Origin: Linderina pennispora
Lineage: Eukaryota; Kickxellomycota; Kickxellomycetes; Kickxellales; Kickxellaceae
DNA: 59,575 nt
NCBI RefSeq assembly: GCF_002104995.1
Contig: NW_024468296.1
Location: forward strand, 1 to 59,575
Reading direction: 5' to 3'
Positions 46,474 through 56,800 of the stretch are shown here, in pieces. The position numbers were made by a program, and so were the translations under genes. Under the pieces are notes generated by a model. It made no database searches, had not been told where the DNA came from, and saw only the letters and a program-made list of their open reading frames with translations. How positions within the stretch are numbered: the first letter of the stretch is position 1; each line of letters opens with the position of its first letter.

Positions 46474-47400
46474 TTAGTCGTACTTGGCGCACGCCTCCTT
46501 GATGGCGTTGACGGCAACCTCGAGCTTCTTGGCCTCGGCAGCGTTGACAGGGACGTCAAAGGCCTGCTCGACACCGCTGGCGCCGATAGCAGCGGGCCAC
46601 GACATGTAGCAGCCGTACTTCTCGACAAAGTTGACAACCGGGAACACCTGGCTGGTGTTGTTCAGCAGAGCCTCGGCGAGAGTGGCAGCGCAGATACCGA
46701 TGCCAAAGTAGGTCGAGCCCTTGGCGTCGATGATATCGTAGGCCTTGCGCATGATCTTCTCGTTGATGCTATCGAGGTCGACGCCCTGCATCTTGGGGTG
46801 GTCCAGCAGGGGCCGGCCACCAATGCGGGCAGCAGACCAGCCGGTGAACTGGTTGTCGCCGTGCTCGCCAAGCATGTAAGCGTGGACGGAGGAGGGCGAG
46901 ACGCCGGTGATCTCGGACAGGGCGTTGCGCAGACGGCCCGAGTCCAGGAAGGTTCCGGAGCCGATGACCTGGTTGACTGGCAGACCCGAGGCCTTCTGGG
47001 CAATATGCGTCAGCACGTCGACCGGGTTCGACACCATCAGGACCTTGGCTGAGGGCTTGATTGGCTGCATGCTGTCCATGATCGACTTGATGATCTTGTA
47101 GTTGCGCTCGATCAGGTTCGAGCGGGGCTCGCCGGGCTGCTGGCGGGCGCCGGCGGTGACAATGATGACGTCGGACTGGCCGGCTTCCTGGAAGGAGGCC
47201 TTGCGGCAGGTGCCGGGCTTGAGGAACGAGGCGTCGCTGATGTCGAGAGCCTGGCCCTGGGCGGCCTTGTCGACAACGTCAACAATGAGGACCTCGGCGG
47301 GCACGCCCTTGGCGATCAGGGCGAATGCAGCGGCAGCGCCGACGTTGCCACCACCACCGATGACGGCAATGCGGTTGGGAGGAACAGCGGAAGAGGCCAT
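46474..47400 (-). CDS. LDH: NAD-dependent L-lactate dehydrogenase
   Basis: Interconverts pyruvate and lactate with NADH in the cytosol. 308 aa, intact, no intron. NAD loop AVIGGGGNVGAAAAF. The specificity loop GARQQPGEPR carries Gln at the position that is Arg in malate dehydrogenases. The catalytic pair is SNPVDVLTH and GEHGDNQF (proton-relay His), the active-site loop is GSGTFLDSGRLR, and KGSTYFGIG supplies the Thr that faces the lactate methyl. No mitochondrial or peroxisomal signal. TATATATGG-type sequence at about 47501-47509, read on the minus strand, gives a TATA box about 100 bp upstream of the start. Resembles the lactate dehydrogenases of lactate-producing zygomycetes. Confidence 0.92.
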   Translation of the reverse strand: MASSAVPPNRIAVIGGGGNVGAAAAFALIAKGVPAEVLIVDVVDKAAQGQALDISDASFLKPGTCRKASFQEAGQSDVIIVTAGARQQPGEPRSNLIERNYKIIKSIMDSMQPIKPSAKVLMVSNPVDVLTHIAQKASGLPVNQVIGSGTFLDSGRLRNALSEITGVSPSSVHAYMLGEHGDNQFTGWSAARIGGRPLLDHPKMQGVDLDSINEKIMRKAYDIIDAKGSTYFGIGICAATLAEALLNNTSQVFPVVNFVEKYGCYMSWPAAIGASGVEQAFDVPVNAAEAKKLEVAVNAIKEACAKYD

Positions 47401-48310
47401 TGTAGAGAAAAGTGTGCTTGTGAAGTTGGTAGATGAGAAAAGAGTGAGGTAATCCTTGCTTGGAAAAAGGAGAGGGCGGAACGGGCCCTGGGTGGTGCCT
47501 TATATATGGCCAGTGTCCCTTGCCAGCGGGCAATGCCTAGGGCATGTCTGGACTACACTCCCGTGTCTTGCATGTAGCACGCAGAAAACCGCTTGCATCA
47601 GGTGCTGCCCCCTTATCCCGCCCTTATCCCGGGGTGCTGCAGCCATCACCGCCAGTGCTGCCAGCACATTTCAGCGTCCCCAATCTTGTCGAAATGGCCG
47701 CCGGGCAATTCGCCAGGGGTGATGTGGTGTGGTTAGACGTCACCAACAATAGGCGACGGATCTCGCAGAATCGATGTAGTCCCCCACGGCCGATTGGGCG
47801 CGTTACACAGCATGGAGCCCAAACATCCAAGCTATCTGCAAAGGTCGCCCACTGCCGGCCTGGAGTCTGGCGTCAGCTGCTTATTGCCGTGTACCTAGGG
47901 CTTGGGCAGGTCAGCTGAAGGCAGTCCGCGTTCTGCCGGGTTTTGGGGAGGGCAGCAGTCAGGGCCACCACTCTCCTATGTTCAAAGACTATCACCCGTC
48001 ATCCTCCAGCGACGTGGAATGGTCGGGACATGGAGGGCTTACCGAGATGTTGCGGGATGGGGATGGGGATGGGGATGGGGCGGTTCTGTGGAGAACCGTC
48101 GGGCTGCCCAGCGGCTGCCGCCCCTAAAAGCGCAAGCGGGAAATCACGCGCAGCCTGGCCAGCACGGGTTGCAGCTGTCTCCACATTTGCCAGAATCCCC
48201 CGCCCAGGTTGTCACTTTGGCCACTGGGCCCAGCAGACGCAAGGAATCTCTTTTCCTCCCTCTCGGCCAGACATTCAACACTGCTTTTTTCTTTCCTCGA
48301 ATTCGACACG
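47401..48310. promoter_or_regulatory. Divergent LDH / calcineurin B promoter region with a G-tract repeat
   Basis: 910 bp between two divergent starts. LDH-proximal part: TATA box at about 47501-47509. G-rich repeat at 48054-48080, five G3-4 runs separated by AT on the plus strand, able to form a G-quadruplex. Short ORFs here do not resemble known proteins. Confidence 0.5.
48054..48080 (+). repeat. (GGGGAT)n tract, potential G-quadruplex
   Basis: 27 nt reading GGGAT followed by three GGGGAT units and GGGG; five G-runs with 2-nt AT loops. Fits the standard four-run G-quadruplex rule with short loops. Confidence 0.8.
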
Positions 48311-48970
48311 ATGGGCAATGCAAATTCCGTCCAGCTGGAGGACCTCGTTGGGTCGACAAACTGTAAGACGAAGAAGCAGACGGACAGTGTCTCAGAGGCG
48401 CATAGCGTCACTGGGAGGTTCGGCAAAGGAGCCGTGTTTGTAATGCTAACGGATTTCGGGACCGAAAAAAAACATACTTGAGCACATGTAGTCACAGCAG
48501 AGGAAATTCAGCGGCTGCACAAGCGGTTCTCCAAGCTGGACCGCGACAACTCTGGCACAATTGACAAGGACGAGTTCTTCTCGATCCCGCAGCTGGCTAA
48601 CAACCCGCTGTCGTCGCGGCTGATTGACATTTTCGACACAGACGGCGGCGGTGACGTTGACTTTAAGGAGTTCATTACTGGCCTGAGCACGTTCAGCAGT
48701 AAGGGGCGCGAGGAGGAGAAGCTGCGGTTCATGTTCAAAATCTACGACATGGACCGTGACGGGTATATCTCGAATGGCGAGCTGTTTCTGGTGCTCAAGA
48801 TGATGGTGGGCAACAACCTGACGCCGCAGCAGCTGCAGCAGATCGTCGACAAGACGATCATGGAGGCCGACAAGAACGGCGACGGCAAGATTGACTTTGA
48901 CGAGTTCCGGCGGTTTGTTGCCCGGACCGACGTCGCCAACCAGCTGACGATCGACGAGCAAAAGTTCTAG
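48311..48970 (+). CDS. CNB1: Calcineurin regulatory subunit B
   Basis: Ca2+-binding subunit of the calcineurin phosphatase, partner of the catalytic A subunit. Exons 48311-48362 and 48492-48970 (176 aa, the usual size). The intron of 129 nt runs GTAAGA to TGTAG and splits the Phe codon of [16 protein letters not shown] is an N-myristoylation start. Four EF-hands: [48 protein letters not shown]. The linker and C-terminus match the family ([14 protein letters not shown]). Its stop is 47 bp from the stop of the P5B ATPase gene on the other strand. Confidence 0.97.
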
Positions 48971-49017
48971 CCATTCATTATTAGGTGTGCTTTAATAAAG
49001 AGAGTAGCCAACGTCCA

Positions 49018-52000
49018 TTAGTGCCAGGTGTTGGTGCCGACCATGGCCTCCTGCAGGTACTTGTACGGCTTGCGGCTGGTGCGCCGGCCGAGGCGCGTCC
49101 AGAGGCTCATGCCGCTGACATTGCGGTCGTAGGCAGCCTGGGAGACATGGCCGAGCTCCTCGAGCGAGGTGCGCGACGAGACCTTCTGCTTGTCGTCGCT
49201 GGCATAGTCCGACGATGCGTCGGCGTGGCGCGCAGGCTTGCGCCTGTGGAAGCAGCGCGTGTAGCCAAGCCGGATCAGACGGAAGATCTTGGCCAGCGGG
49301 ATGGCGAGGCGCGGGAACACGAAGCGCTCGCCCAGGTAGCACGCGAGGAAGTTGCCAGCAACCATGCCGAAGATGGTGAAGCGCCAGCCGACAGACGTGT
49401 GCATGATGCCAAAGATCGAGTAGATCTTGCCCACAGGGACAAGCAGGATCCACAGGTCCAGGATGGTCAGCAGGGCGATGACGCCCACATACCAGTAGTT
49501 GCGGAAGGCCGACTCGCGGTACGGCGGGCCGATGGTGAAGACGGCACCGGCAAACACGTACTGGAACATGGTCAGCAGGAACATGGTGGTATTCAGGTCG
49601 CCCTCGTTCTCGACCGAGTCCGGGTCTTCGGGATCCACAGGCAGCTGCTTCTGGTACCAGCTGCGCGACTCGACCATGAAGTACATGGAGATCTGGAAGC
49701 CAATAATCAGCAGGGTGTTTCCAATAAGCGATGTTAGCACCTTCTTGCTGGTCAGACTGGCCGAGGGGCGCTTGGGTACGAGCTTCTTGTACGGCCTGGC
49801 GCGGTCCATGCAGATGGCGATGGACATGATGGTGAACAGATCGGCCCACAGGTACTGGAAGTCAGTCAGGTTGACATTGTAGATGTACAGCAAGCAGACA
49901 GTGGTGAACTGCACCATGCTGTACAGAGCCATGAACTTGAAGCACGAGAACGACGTCGCAATGGAGCACCGGCCCTCCCTGATCAGCTGCACTACGCACT
50001 GGATGTCGGTCGAGTTGGATGTGAACGGTGCAGCTACGCTGGCCTCGGCTTCGCTCAACGAAATACCCATGTCGGCCGACTTGAGCGCGCTGCAGTCGTT
50101 GGCCCCGTCGCCACAGAAGCCGGTAATGTAACCGAGCTCCTGCAGGCACTGGATCATCTCTGCCTTCTGCTCCGGCGACATGCGTGCGTAGACAGTGCCG
50201 CGCATCAGCATGTGCTTGAAGGTCTCGGTGCGCATGGCGTGCTCGGAAAGATATCCAAACACGTCGCCAGTGACGGCAACGCCGTAGTGTCCAGTCTTGC
50301 CCAGCTCCTGGGCCATGGCGACCGCACGCGTGTCTTCGGGATCAGTGGCATACGGAACTAGGGTGATCGGGTCCAGGGCGACCTTTACGCCCGAGCTCTC
50401 GCGCCACGATACGCTGGCCAGCGACGAGTGCGGGTTGGCGATCTCGCTCTCAATGCGGTCCTTCTCGTAGTCCGCCGAATGCGGCTCGCTGTGCAGGTAC
50501 GAGACGAACACTGTGGTGGTCTTGTTCACCAGCTCGCATTCCTTGGCAACGCTGACAGCGGTGAGCGGGTTGTCGCCAGTGCACATGACCATGCGGATCC
50601 TGGCATCGCGCAGGTCCTTCAGCACACTAGCCGTGGTCGGCTTGAGCCGGTTCTCGAATACCATGAAGCCTATGAACGTCAGATCACACTCGACCTCGTT
50701 GCGCTCCAGCGCTGCTGTCTTGCGATACGACATGTGCAGGGGCTTGCCGGCCAGCGCAATGACACGATAGCCGCTCTGCGTGTACTGGTCAAGAGCCGAG
50801 TCAAAGTCGCTGGGGATGGTGGCGGCGCGACAAATGGTGCGGATGACCTCGGGAGCACCCTTGGTGTATGTCTCGGCGTACTTGTTGTGCAGGCGCTTGG
50901 TGATGACACTGGCGCGGCGCAGCGCTGGCGAGAATTCGAAGCACCGGAGGATGCCGAGCTCCTCTAGGCCAGCCGGGACAGCGGAGCCAGTGGGCGGGCG
51001 AATGACCGTAGGAAGGGGCGTCGCGCTGCTGGCCTGGTCGCTGTCAGGCTCGCTGCCCTCGTTCTCCTCCATCTGCCAGCCAGTGAACTCGAACATCTTG
51101 GCCTCAAGCGGATCGCCAATCGGCACATTGTCAACCAGGCGCAGCGAGTGGCAGGTGGCAAGCGCATTGAACACAGTGATGCCGGAAACGCCAATGGCGT
51201 CCTGTAGTTCGCCGTCCTTGGTGGTGACCGACTCGGTAACTTGCTGCACATCAGAGTGCATTGAGACGAATGAGCCGCTCGTCTGACTAACCACACGCAC
51301 ACCGAGCAGATCCAGTCCCTCCTCAGTCAACGTGCCAGTCTTGTCGAAGCACATAACGGCGACCTTGCTGGCCACGTTGATACGCGACGGACTGATGCAG
51401 AAGATGCCAACCTTGCGCAGTCTGCGGGCAGCAAACGCCATACCAATGGACATGGACGCCGGCAGGGCGGGCGGCACAACCACGGTGATCAGATCGAGTG
51501 CCTTCTTGGCGATCGCGCCAGCCGACACGCCGATGCGGTGGAGATTGATGGTGTTTGCGATGAAACCACACACGGCAATGACGGCGAGCACGCCGATAAA
51601 GCGGAAGGCATCGCGGTAGAAACGGAACTTGGTTGGACGCGGGAACAGGATGGAGCGCACCAAACTGCCCTTGGTTGTGTTGAAGCCTGTGCGCAGGACC
51701 ATGGCTGTGGCGCGCACGTTTGGACCATTGCTCATGTCGGCCGAGACCGTCGACGACATCTGGTCCGAGAGGTTCTCATCGATTGCCAGTCTGCCAGCAC
51801 CATCGGTGGGTGGCGAGGCAGAGCGGTCGCGCGGGAAGCGGCTGACCGCCTTGCGGACACGCACAATCTTTGTCCCAGCAAACACGACGTGGCGGGCAAT
51901 CTCGGGCTTGAATGTGTGCGAGCTCAGATCGATCAGCTCCATGACGCTGCTGCTGGGCTCGAGCGGCGACTTTGACTCTGGCACACTCTCGCCAGTCAGC

Positions 52001-52905
52001 ATACTCTCGTTGACGATGCAGTCGCCCTCGAGCATGACGGCCTCGCACGGCAGCACCGAGATGCCCTCGTCGGACATGTCAAAGATATCGCCAGGCACCA
52101 GGCCCTCCGAGTCAATGACCTCCCACTTGCGGTCGCGCAGGACGCGCACAGGACACGAGTACGCTGCCATCTGCTTGATCTTGCGCACTGTTCTCTTGGT
52201 CGAAATGAGCGTGACGGCGATGGACACGGCCGAGATGAAAAAGATACACGCGGCATAGTAGTAGTAGTCCTCGCAACTCCAGATGATGATGCTGGCGATC
52301 TGGAACACATAGAACGGGTTCAGGACCTCCTCGACCAGGAGGCGCACCCACGACTTTTCCTCAATGTCGATCAGACAGCGGTCAAAGATACGCAGCCGCT
52401 GGTCGACCTCCTGGCCCGTCAGGCCATGCCGGCCGGTCACCACGCCCTGCTGCCACTGCACATCCTTCCACTTGCTGGTCGAAATGTACTCGAGCGACAC
52501 CGGGTGCATGATGAACCGGTTATGGCGGAACACAAACACACGCAGCTCGTCCAGAACCATATTGTCGCTTGACTTGCTGCTGGCGCCAAACGCCATGGCC
52601 AGGGTGCCGTCAAATTTAATGTGCTGGACGCGCTCCATCGACAGGTGCTTGCCTTCGTCGGTAACCTGGATGTACTCGGCCGTGGCCAGGGGCGCGGGCT
52701 TCATGATGAACCAGAGCGAGATTGTGTGGAACCAGGTGTCGACCACGTACAGAAGCCCGGCGGTGCAGAAAACCAGGGTCCAGTAGAGCATAGCACCAGG
52801 CAGGGTGCGGCGCAGCCCGCGCAGCTGTATCGTCATGTCCTCCTCCTCAAGACGAACGAGCTGGTGGACTCCATCGGTGTTTGCTAGTTGTGTGCGAGTA
52901 AACAT
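49018..52905 (-). CDS. P5B-type ATPase (Ypk9/ATP13A2-like), paralog 1
   Basis: P5B pumps move polyamines or handle metals across vacuolar/lysosomal membranes. 1,295 aa, intact, no intron. The P5-typical N-terminal membrane entry is LEEEDMTIQLRGLRR, followed by a span. A-domain: [14 protein letters not shown]. The P5B marker PPALPAS (about 51455-51480) precedes the phosphorylation loop [18 protein letters not shown] near 51340. N-domain KGAPEVIR, then hinge TGDNPLTAVSVAKEC and [20 protein letters not shown]. Six C-terminal spans follow. The substrate cannot be told from sequence. Confidence 0.93.
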   Translation of the reverse strand: MFTRTQLANTDGVHQLVRLEEEDMTIQLRGLRRTLPGAMLYWTLVFCTAGLLYVVDTWFHTISLWFIMKPAPLATAEYIQVTDEGKHLSMERVQHIKFDGTLAMAFGASSKSSDNMVLDELRVFVFRHNRFIMHPVSLEYISTSKWKDVQWQQGVVTGRHGLTGQEVDQRLRIFDRCLIDIEEKSWVRLLVEEVLNPFYVFQIASIIIWSCEDYYYYAACIFFISAVSIAVTLISTKRTVRKIKQMAAYSCPVRVLRDRKWEVIDSEGLVPGDIFDMSDEGISVLPCEAVMLEGDCIVNESMLTGESVPESKSPLEPSSSVMELIDLSSHTFKPEIARHVVFAGTKIVRVRKAVSRFPRDRSASPPTDGAGRLAIDENLSDQMSSTVSADMSNGPNVRATAMVLRTGFNTTKGSLVRSILFPRPTKFRFYRDAFRFIGVLAVIAVCGFIANTINLHRIGVSAGAIAKKALDLITVVVPPALPASMSIGMAFAARRLRKVGIFCISPSRINVASKVAVMCFDKTGTLTEEGLDLLGVRVVSQTSGSFVSMHSDVQQVTESVTTKDGELQDAIGVSGITVFNALATCHSLRLVDNVPIGDPLEAKMFEFTGWQMEENEGSEPDSDQASSATPLPTVIRPPTGSAVPAGLEELGILRCFEFSPALRRASVITKRLHNKYAETYTKGAPEVIRTICRAATIPSDFDSALDQYTQSGYRVIALAGKPLHMSYRKTAALERNEVECDLTFIGFMVFENRLKPTTASVLKDLRDARIRMVMCTGDNPLTAVSVAKECELVNKTTTVFVSYLHSEPHSADYEKDRIESEIANPHSSLASVSWRESSGVKVALDPITLVPYATDPEDTRAVAMAQELGKTGHYGVAVTGDVFGYLSEHAMRTETFKHMLMRGTVYARMSPEQKAEMIQCLQELGYITGFCGDGANDCSALKSADMGISLSEAEASVAAPFTSNSTDIQCVVQLIREGRCSIATSFSCFKFMALYSMVQFTTVCLLYIYNVNLTDFQYLWADLFTIMSIAICMDRARPYKKLVPKRPSASLTSKKVLTSLIGNTLLIIGFQISMYFMVESRSWYQKQLPVDPEDPDSVENEGDLNTTMFLLTMFQYVFAGAVFTIGPPYRESAFRNYWYVGVIALLTILDLWILLVPVGKIYSIFGIMHTSVGWRFTIFGMVAGNFLACYLGERFVFPRLAIPLAKIFRLIRLGYTRCFHRRKPARHADASSDYASDDKQKVSSRTSLEELGHVSQAAYDRNVSGMSLWTRLGRRTSRKPYKYLQEAMVGTNTWH

Positions 52906-53836
52906 TTAGTATCGGGATGGCACGAGGATAATGCGGGCAGGATAATGCGCAGGCGATCGCATAAGAGGAGGATTAAGGCAGGTCTTGAAGAAGGAAGGTG
53001 AACCGGGGAGGATTCACTGCAGGACTATAGAAAGGAAAAATAGACAAGTGCTCTTGGGACGCGCATTGACAAAGAGCACACCAAGCCTGTCCCTTTTAAA
53101 ATGCGCCTCTCTAGTCATCCGGGAGTACCCAGGCACACTGGAAATGGCTTGCCCATCTTCCCCAAGCAAAAAAATTTTCTCTTGCAGAGGTTCCCAGAAT
53201 GAGACAATGGTCGGTTGCAGCAGCACGCCGAATGAGAACAGACAATGCGTGTGCGACGTATGGCGCTATCGCCTGGCCACTTACCATTCAAGTCGGAGAT
53301 GGAATGCGACCGCGTCGACAGCGGCGGCGGGGGGAGAGGGGGTGGGACAGTTACCGAGTCCATGAACTGTGCAGAGTGAGCGGCTCGAGCGAATACGGGT
53401 GCATGCAGCAGCGGGTGGCGTGGATTTCAAGAGTTGGCGGTGGCTGGAACGAGATAAGCTCGGGCGATGTTGGGCTGGGCAAGATTAGAGATGTCGACAA
53501 GTGGAGACAATAGAGAGCAGCTCAAGGGCATCACATGCAGTGTCTTTTATAGCCAGCGTGCAGCATAAGCAAGTTGGAGCTACGGCAGGCGTGCAGCGAG
53601 TGTCCCCACTTTTCGGACGGCGCAAATTTGTTTTTCATTCTCTTGTCGCCGTGTCCGGGGACGATCCAACATCTTTTTTTTTTTTTTTTTTCATAAGAAC
53701 GGAGCATCCCGGCGAGAAAAAAATTTTTTTTTTCGTTCGCCAACACACAAGCGGCCTGGTAAGAAATGTAGGCCCCAAAGGCTGTAGAGAAAATAATGAA
53801 TTTTTGGAATGGTTGTACATGTAGAATAACTCCAAG
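52906..53836. promoter_or_regulatory. Intergenic region between tandem P5B genes with long T and A/T tracts
   Basis: Contains the promoter of paralog 1 and the 3' end of paralog 2. An 18-nt T run (about 53674-53691) and an A7T10 tract (about 53717-53733) are poly(dA:dT) elements that usually exclude nucleosomes. No gene recognised. Confidence 0.5.
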
Positions 53837-56800
53837 CTAGTACCAGAGCGGGATGGCCATCTCACGCATCACACGCTTGTAGGGCTTGATATCGGTCTTG
53901 CGGGCAATCTCCTCCCAGGTGACCGGGGCACGACCATCCTCTAAATCGTCAATATCCTTGCCCGGATCGGCATTACCCCTGGCGCCCCCTGAGACTCTCT
54001 GGTACGGATTCGTGCGGCACATTGCGCTGCGGGCTAGATATCTGGCAATGCGCGTGACCTTGGCCATGGTCGGGGCAATCCACGGGAACGCGTACGATTC
54101 GCCGATCTGGCTGGCGGCAAAGTTGATTGCTGCCCAGACAAGGACAGTGCGGCGGAACCCGGTGCTGACATCGATGAGCTCGAACACACCGTTGATCCAG
54201 TCGGTCGGCCAGAGCGTGACAAGGACTGTGAACAGCACCAGTACAGCGGCAGTGATGACAAAGCCGTGGTTCCTCAGGTTGCTCTGGCGGAACGGCGGGC
54301 CGATGCTGAACACACAGGCGATCAGGATGTACTGGAAGCAAGAGATCAGGAACAAGGCGGTGTTCTCGTAGCTCATGATCAGCAGCGAGTCCAGGTCGGT
54401 CGGGTCGGTGCGCACGGGCGGCGTGTATCCGGGCGACTGCTTGACCGCACGGTAGACAATGAACTGGATACCCGAATTGACGACGATCTGGCCAAACAGC
54501 GACGTCAGCACGCGCTTGCTCATCAGGTTAGCTGTGGGCCGCTTCGGCATGATCTTGTGGTAGGCCGGTGTGCGGCCCATGAAGACCGCCAGCGGCACAA
54601 TGATGAACAGGTCGATGTAGAGGAACTGGAAGTCGCCGAGCCCGCCGCCAAACTCGTACAGCAGGCTGACGGATGTGAACTGGATGATGCTGTACAGGGC
54701 CATGTACTTGAAGCACGAGAAGGACGTCACCAGAGCCGCACGGCCCTCGCGGATCACCTCCAGCACACACCTGATATCGGTGGACTGCGACGTGAACGGT
54801 GCGGCAACGCTCGCCTCCGCCTCACTGAGCGACAGGCCGACATCGGCAGCACGCAGCGCCCCGCAGTCATTGGCGCCGTCGCCGCAGAACCCAGCGCAGT
54901 AGCCCAGCCCCTGCAGCTTCTCTACCAGCTCCGCCTTCTCGTCGGGCGACATGCGCGCGTAGATGGCGCCGCGCATCAGCATGCGGTCGACGGTGGCCAT
55001 CGGCGACTCGTCCATCATGTATCGGAAGACCTCGCCAGTGACGGCTACGCAGTAGTCGCCAGTGGTTGTCAGGCGCAGGTCTGTATCAGTGTAGTTGTGC
55101 AGCCAGTCGTAGTACTGGCGCATCTGCTCGCGCATCTCCTCCATGGTCTCTGCCGAGTCCTCCAGCAGCTCCTCATTGACAGGGGATGTGGCGACGCGTG
55201 GCTCGAGCGTGTAGGGGTCCAGAATGTACTTGTCGTCGTCAGTCGCGACCCACACAACCAGTGCGCGCGCGGCCAGGGAATCCAGGTCCTGCGGGTCGTC
55301 GCTGGTGGCTGCCAGGGCTTGGCGGGGACGCACCAGCTGTGGCACATAGACACGCATGCCCTCAGGCACCATGCCGCACTCCCTGCCAACGCTGATGGCA
55401 GTCAGCACGTTGTCGCCAGTACACATGATCTGGCGGATACGCGCCTGCTGCAGCTCGCGGAGCACCGGCGCCGTCGTGTCCTTGAGCTTGTTCTCAAACA
55501 CCAGGAAGCCCAGGAACACCAGGTCCTGCTCGACCGAGTCGCGCTTGAGCCGCTGCAGCTTGGGCCACGACATCTTCAGCGGCTTGCCAGCCAGCGCAAT
55601 AACGCGGTACCCGTGGTTGGTGTATTCGAGCAGGATCTTGTCAAAGCTCTGCGGCACAGTGTCGGGGAAGCACAGCTCGCGGATAGCCTCAGGCGCGCCC
55701 TTCACATAGACCTCGTTGTACTTGGCGCCAGGCGCTTGGCCACCACGCTCTGGCGACGCAGCGCGGCTGAAAAATCAAAGGTGCGGATGATGCCCAGCTC
55801 GTAGACGCTCTGCGGTGCATGGTCCAGGGTGAACCGGCTGGCCTGCGGCGGCCGCACGACCGTGGGCACCGGGCCGGCCACTTTCAGCGAGCCACCTGCC
55901 AGCTGCTCTCCGGTGGGCGGCTCCTGGCTGCTCTGCTCGTCGCCTTCCTCGATGATCCAGCCGGTTGACTCAAACATCTTGACGTCCAGCGGGTCGCCGA
56001 CCAGTTGGCCGTCGATGGACCTTGACGGCGTGGCATGTCGCCAGGGCATGCAGGGACGCTGAGCTTCGACGGGTCCACCGCGCGGCGCGGCGCCGAGACC
56101 GATGCCGCTTCTGCCCAGACCAGCCAGACCGCTGCATACCGGTTGTCCATGCTGCTGAAATGCCGAGCTCGGGGCGCTGGGTGCAGCCATGGGCCCAGTT
56201 GGCAGTGAATGCCGGGTCTTCTTGCATTGCGCCAAATGTGCACGAGTCGTAGTTGACGGACCTGACGCCCAGCACATCCAGGCCCTCCTCAGTCAGCGTG
56301 CGGTCTTGTCAAAGCACATGACATTGACCTTGCCGCACACGTTGATGCGGGTTGGGCTGATGCAGAAAATGCTCTGCTTGCGCAGGCGCGCCAGGGCGAA
56401 GCTGACGCCGATCGACATGGTGGCAGGCAGGGCAGGCGGCACAACTACGGTGATCAGATCGAGTGCGCGCACGGTGATGATGTGGGCAGTCAGGCCCAGA
56501 CGCAGAAGTTGCTTGATGCTGGCCAAGAATCCGATCACGGCGATGGCGGCCAGCACGCCGATGAAGCGGAACGAGTCTCGTAGAACTTGAACTGTTTGGC
56601 CTGGGGAACAGGATCGACCGGACTAATGCGCCCTTGGTCGTGTTGAAGCCTGTGCGCAGGACCATGGCCGTGGCACGGGCGGGCATCCCGGTGCGCTGCG
56701 GCTCGAGACTGAGCCACCGGTCGCCGCCGAGCCCGACGGCCGTCTTCTTGACGCGCACAAGCTTGGTCCCGGAAAACAGCACGTGCTTGGCGATATCCGC

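Noticed and set aside
46474..47400. Malate dehydrogenase call
   Set aside because: The specificity loop has Gln, not Arg, and the other lactate-specific residues are present.
47943..48443. 166-codon ORF in the LDH/CNB1 promoter region
   Set aside because: Runs through the G-repeat, the calcineurin B start and its intron; no family features.
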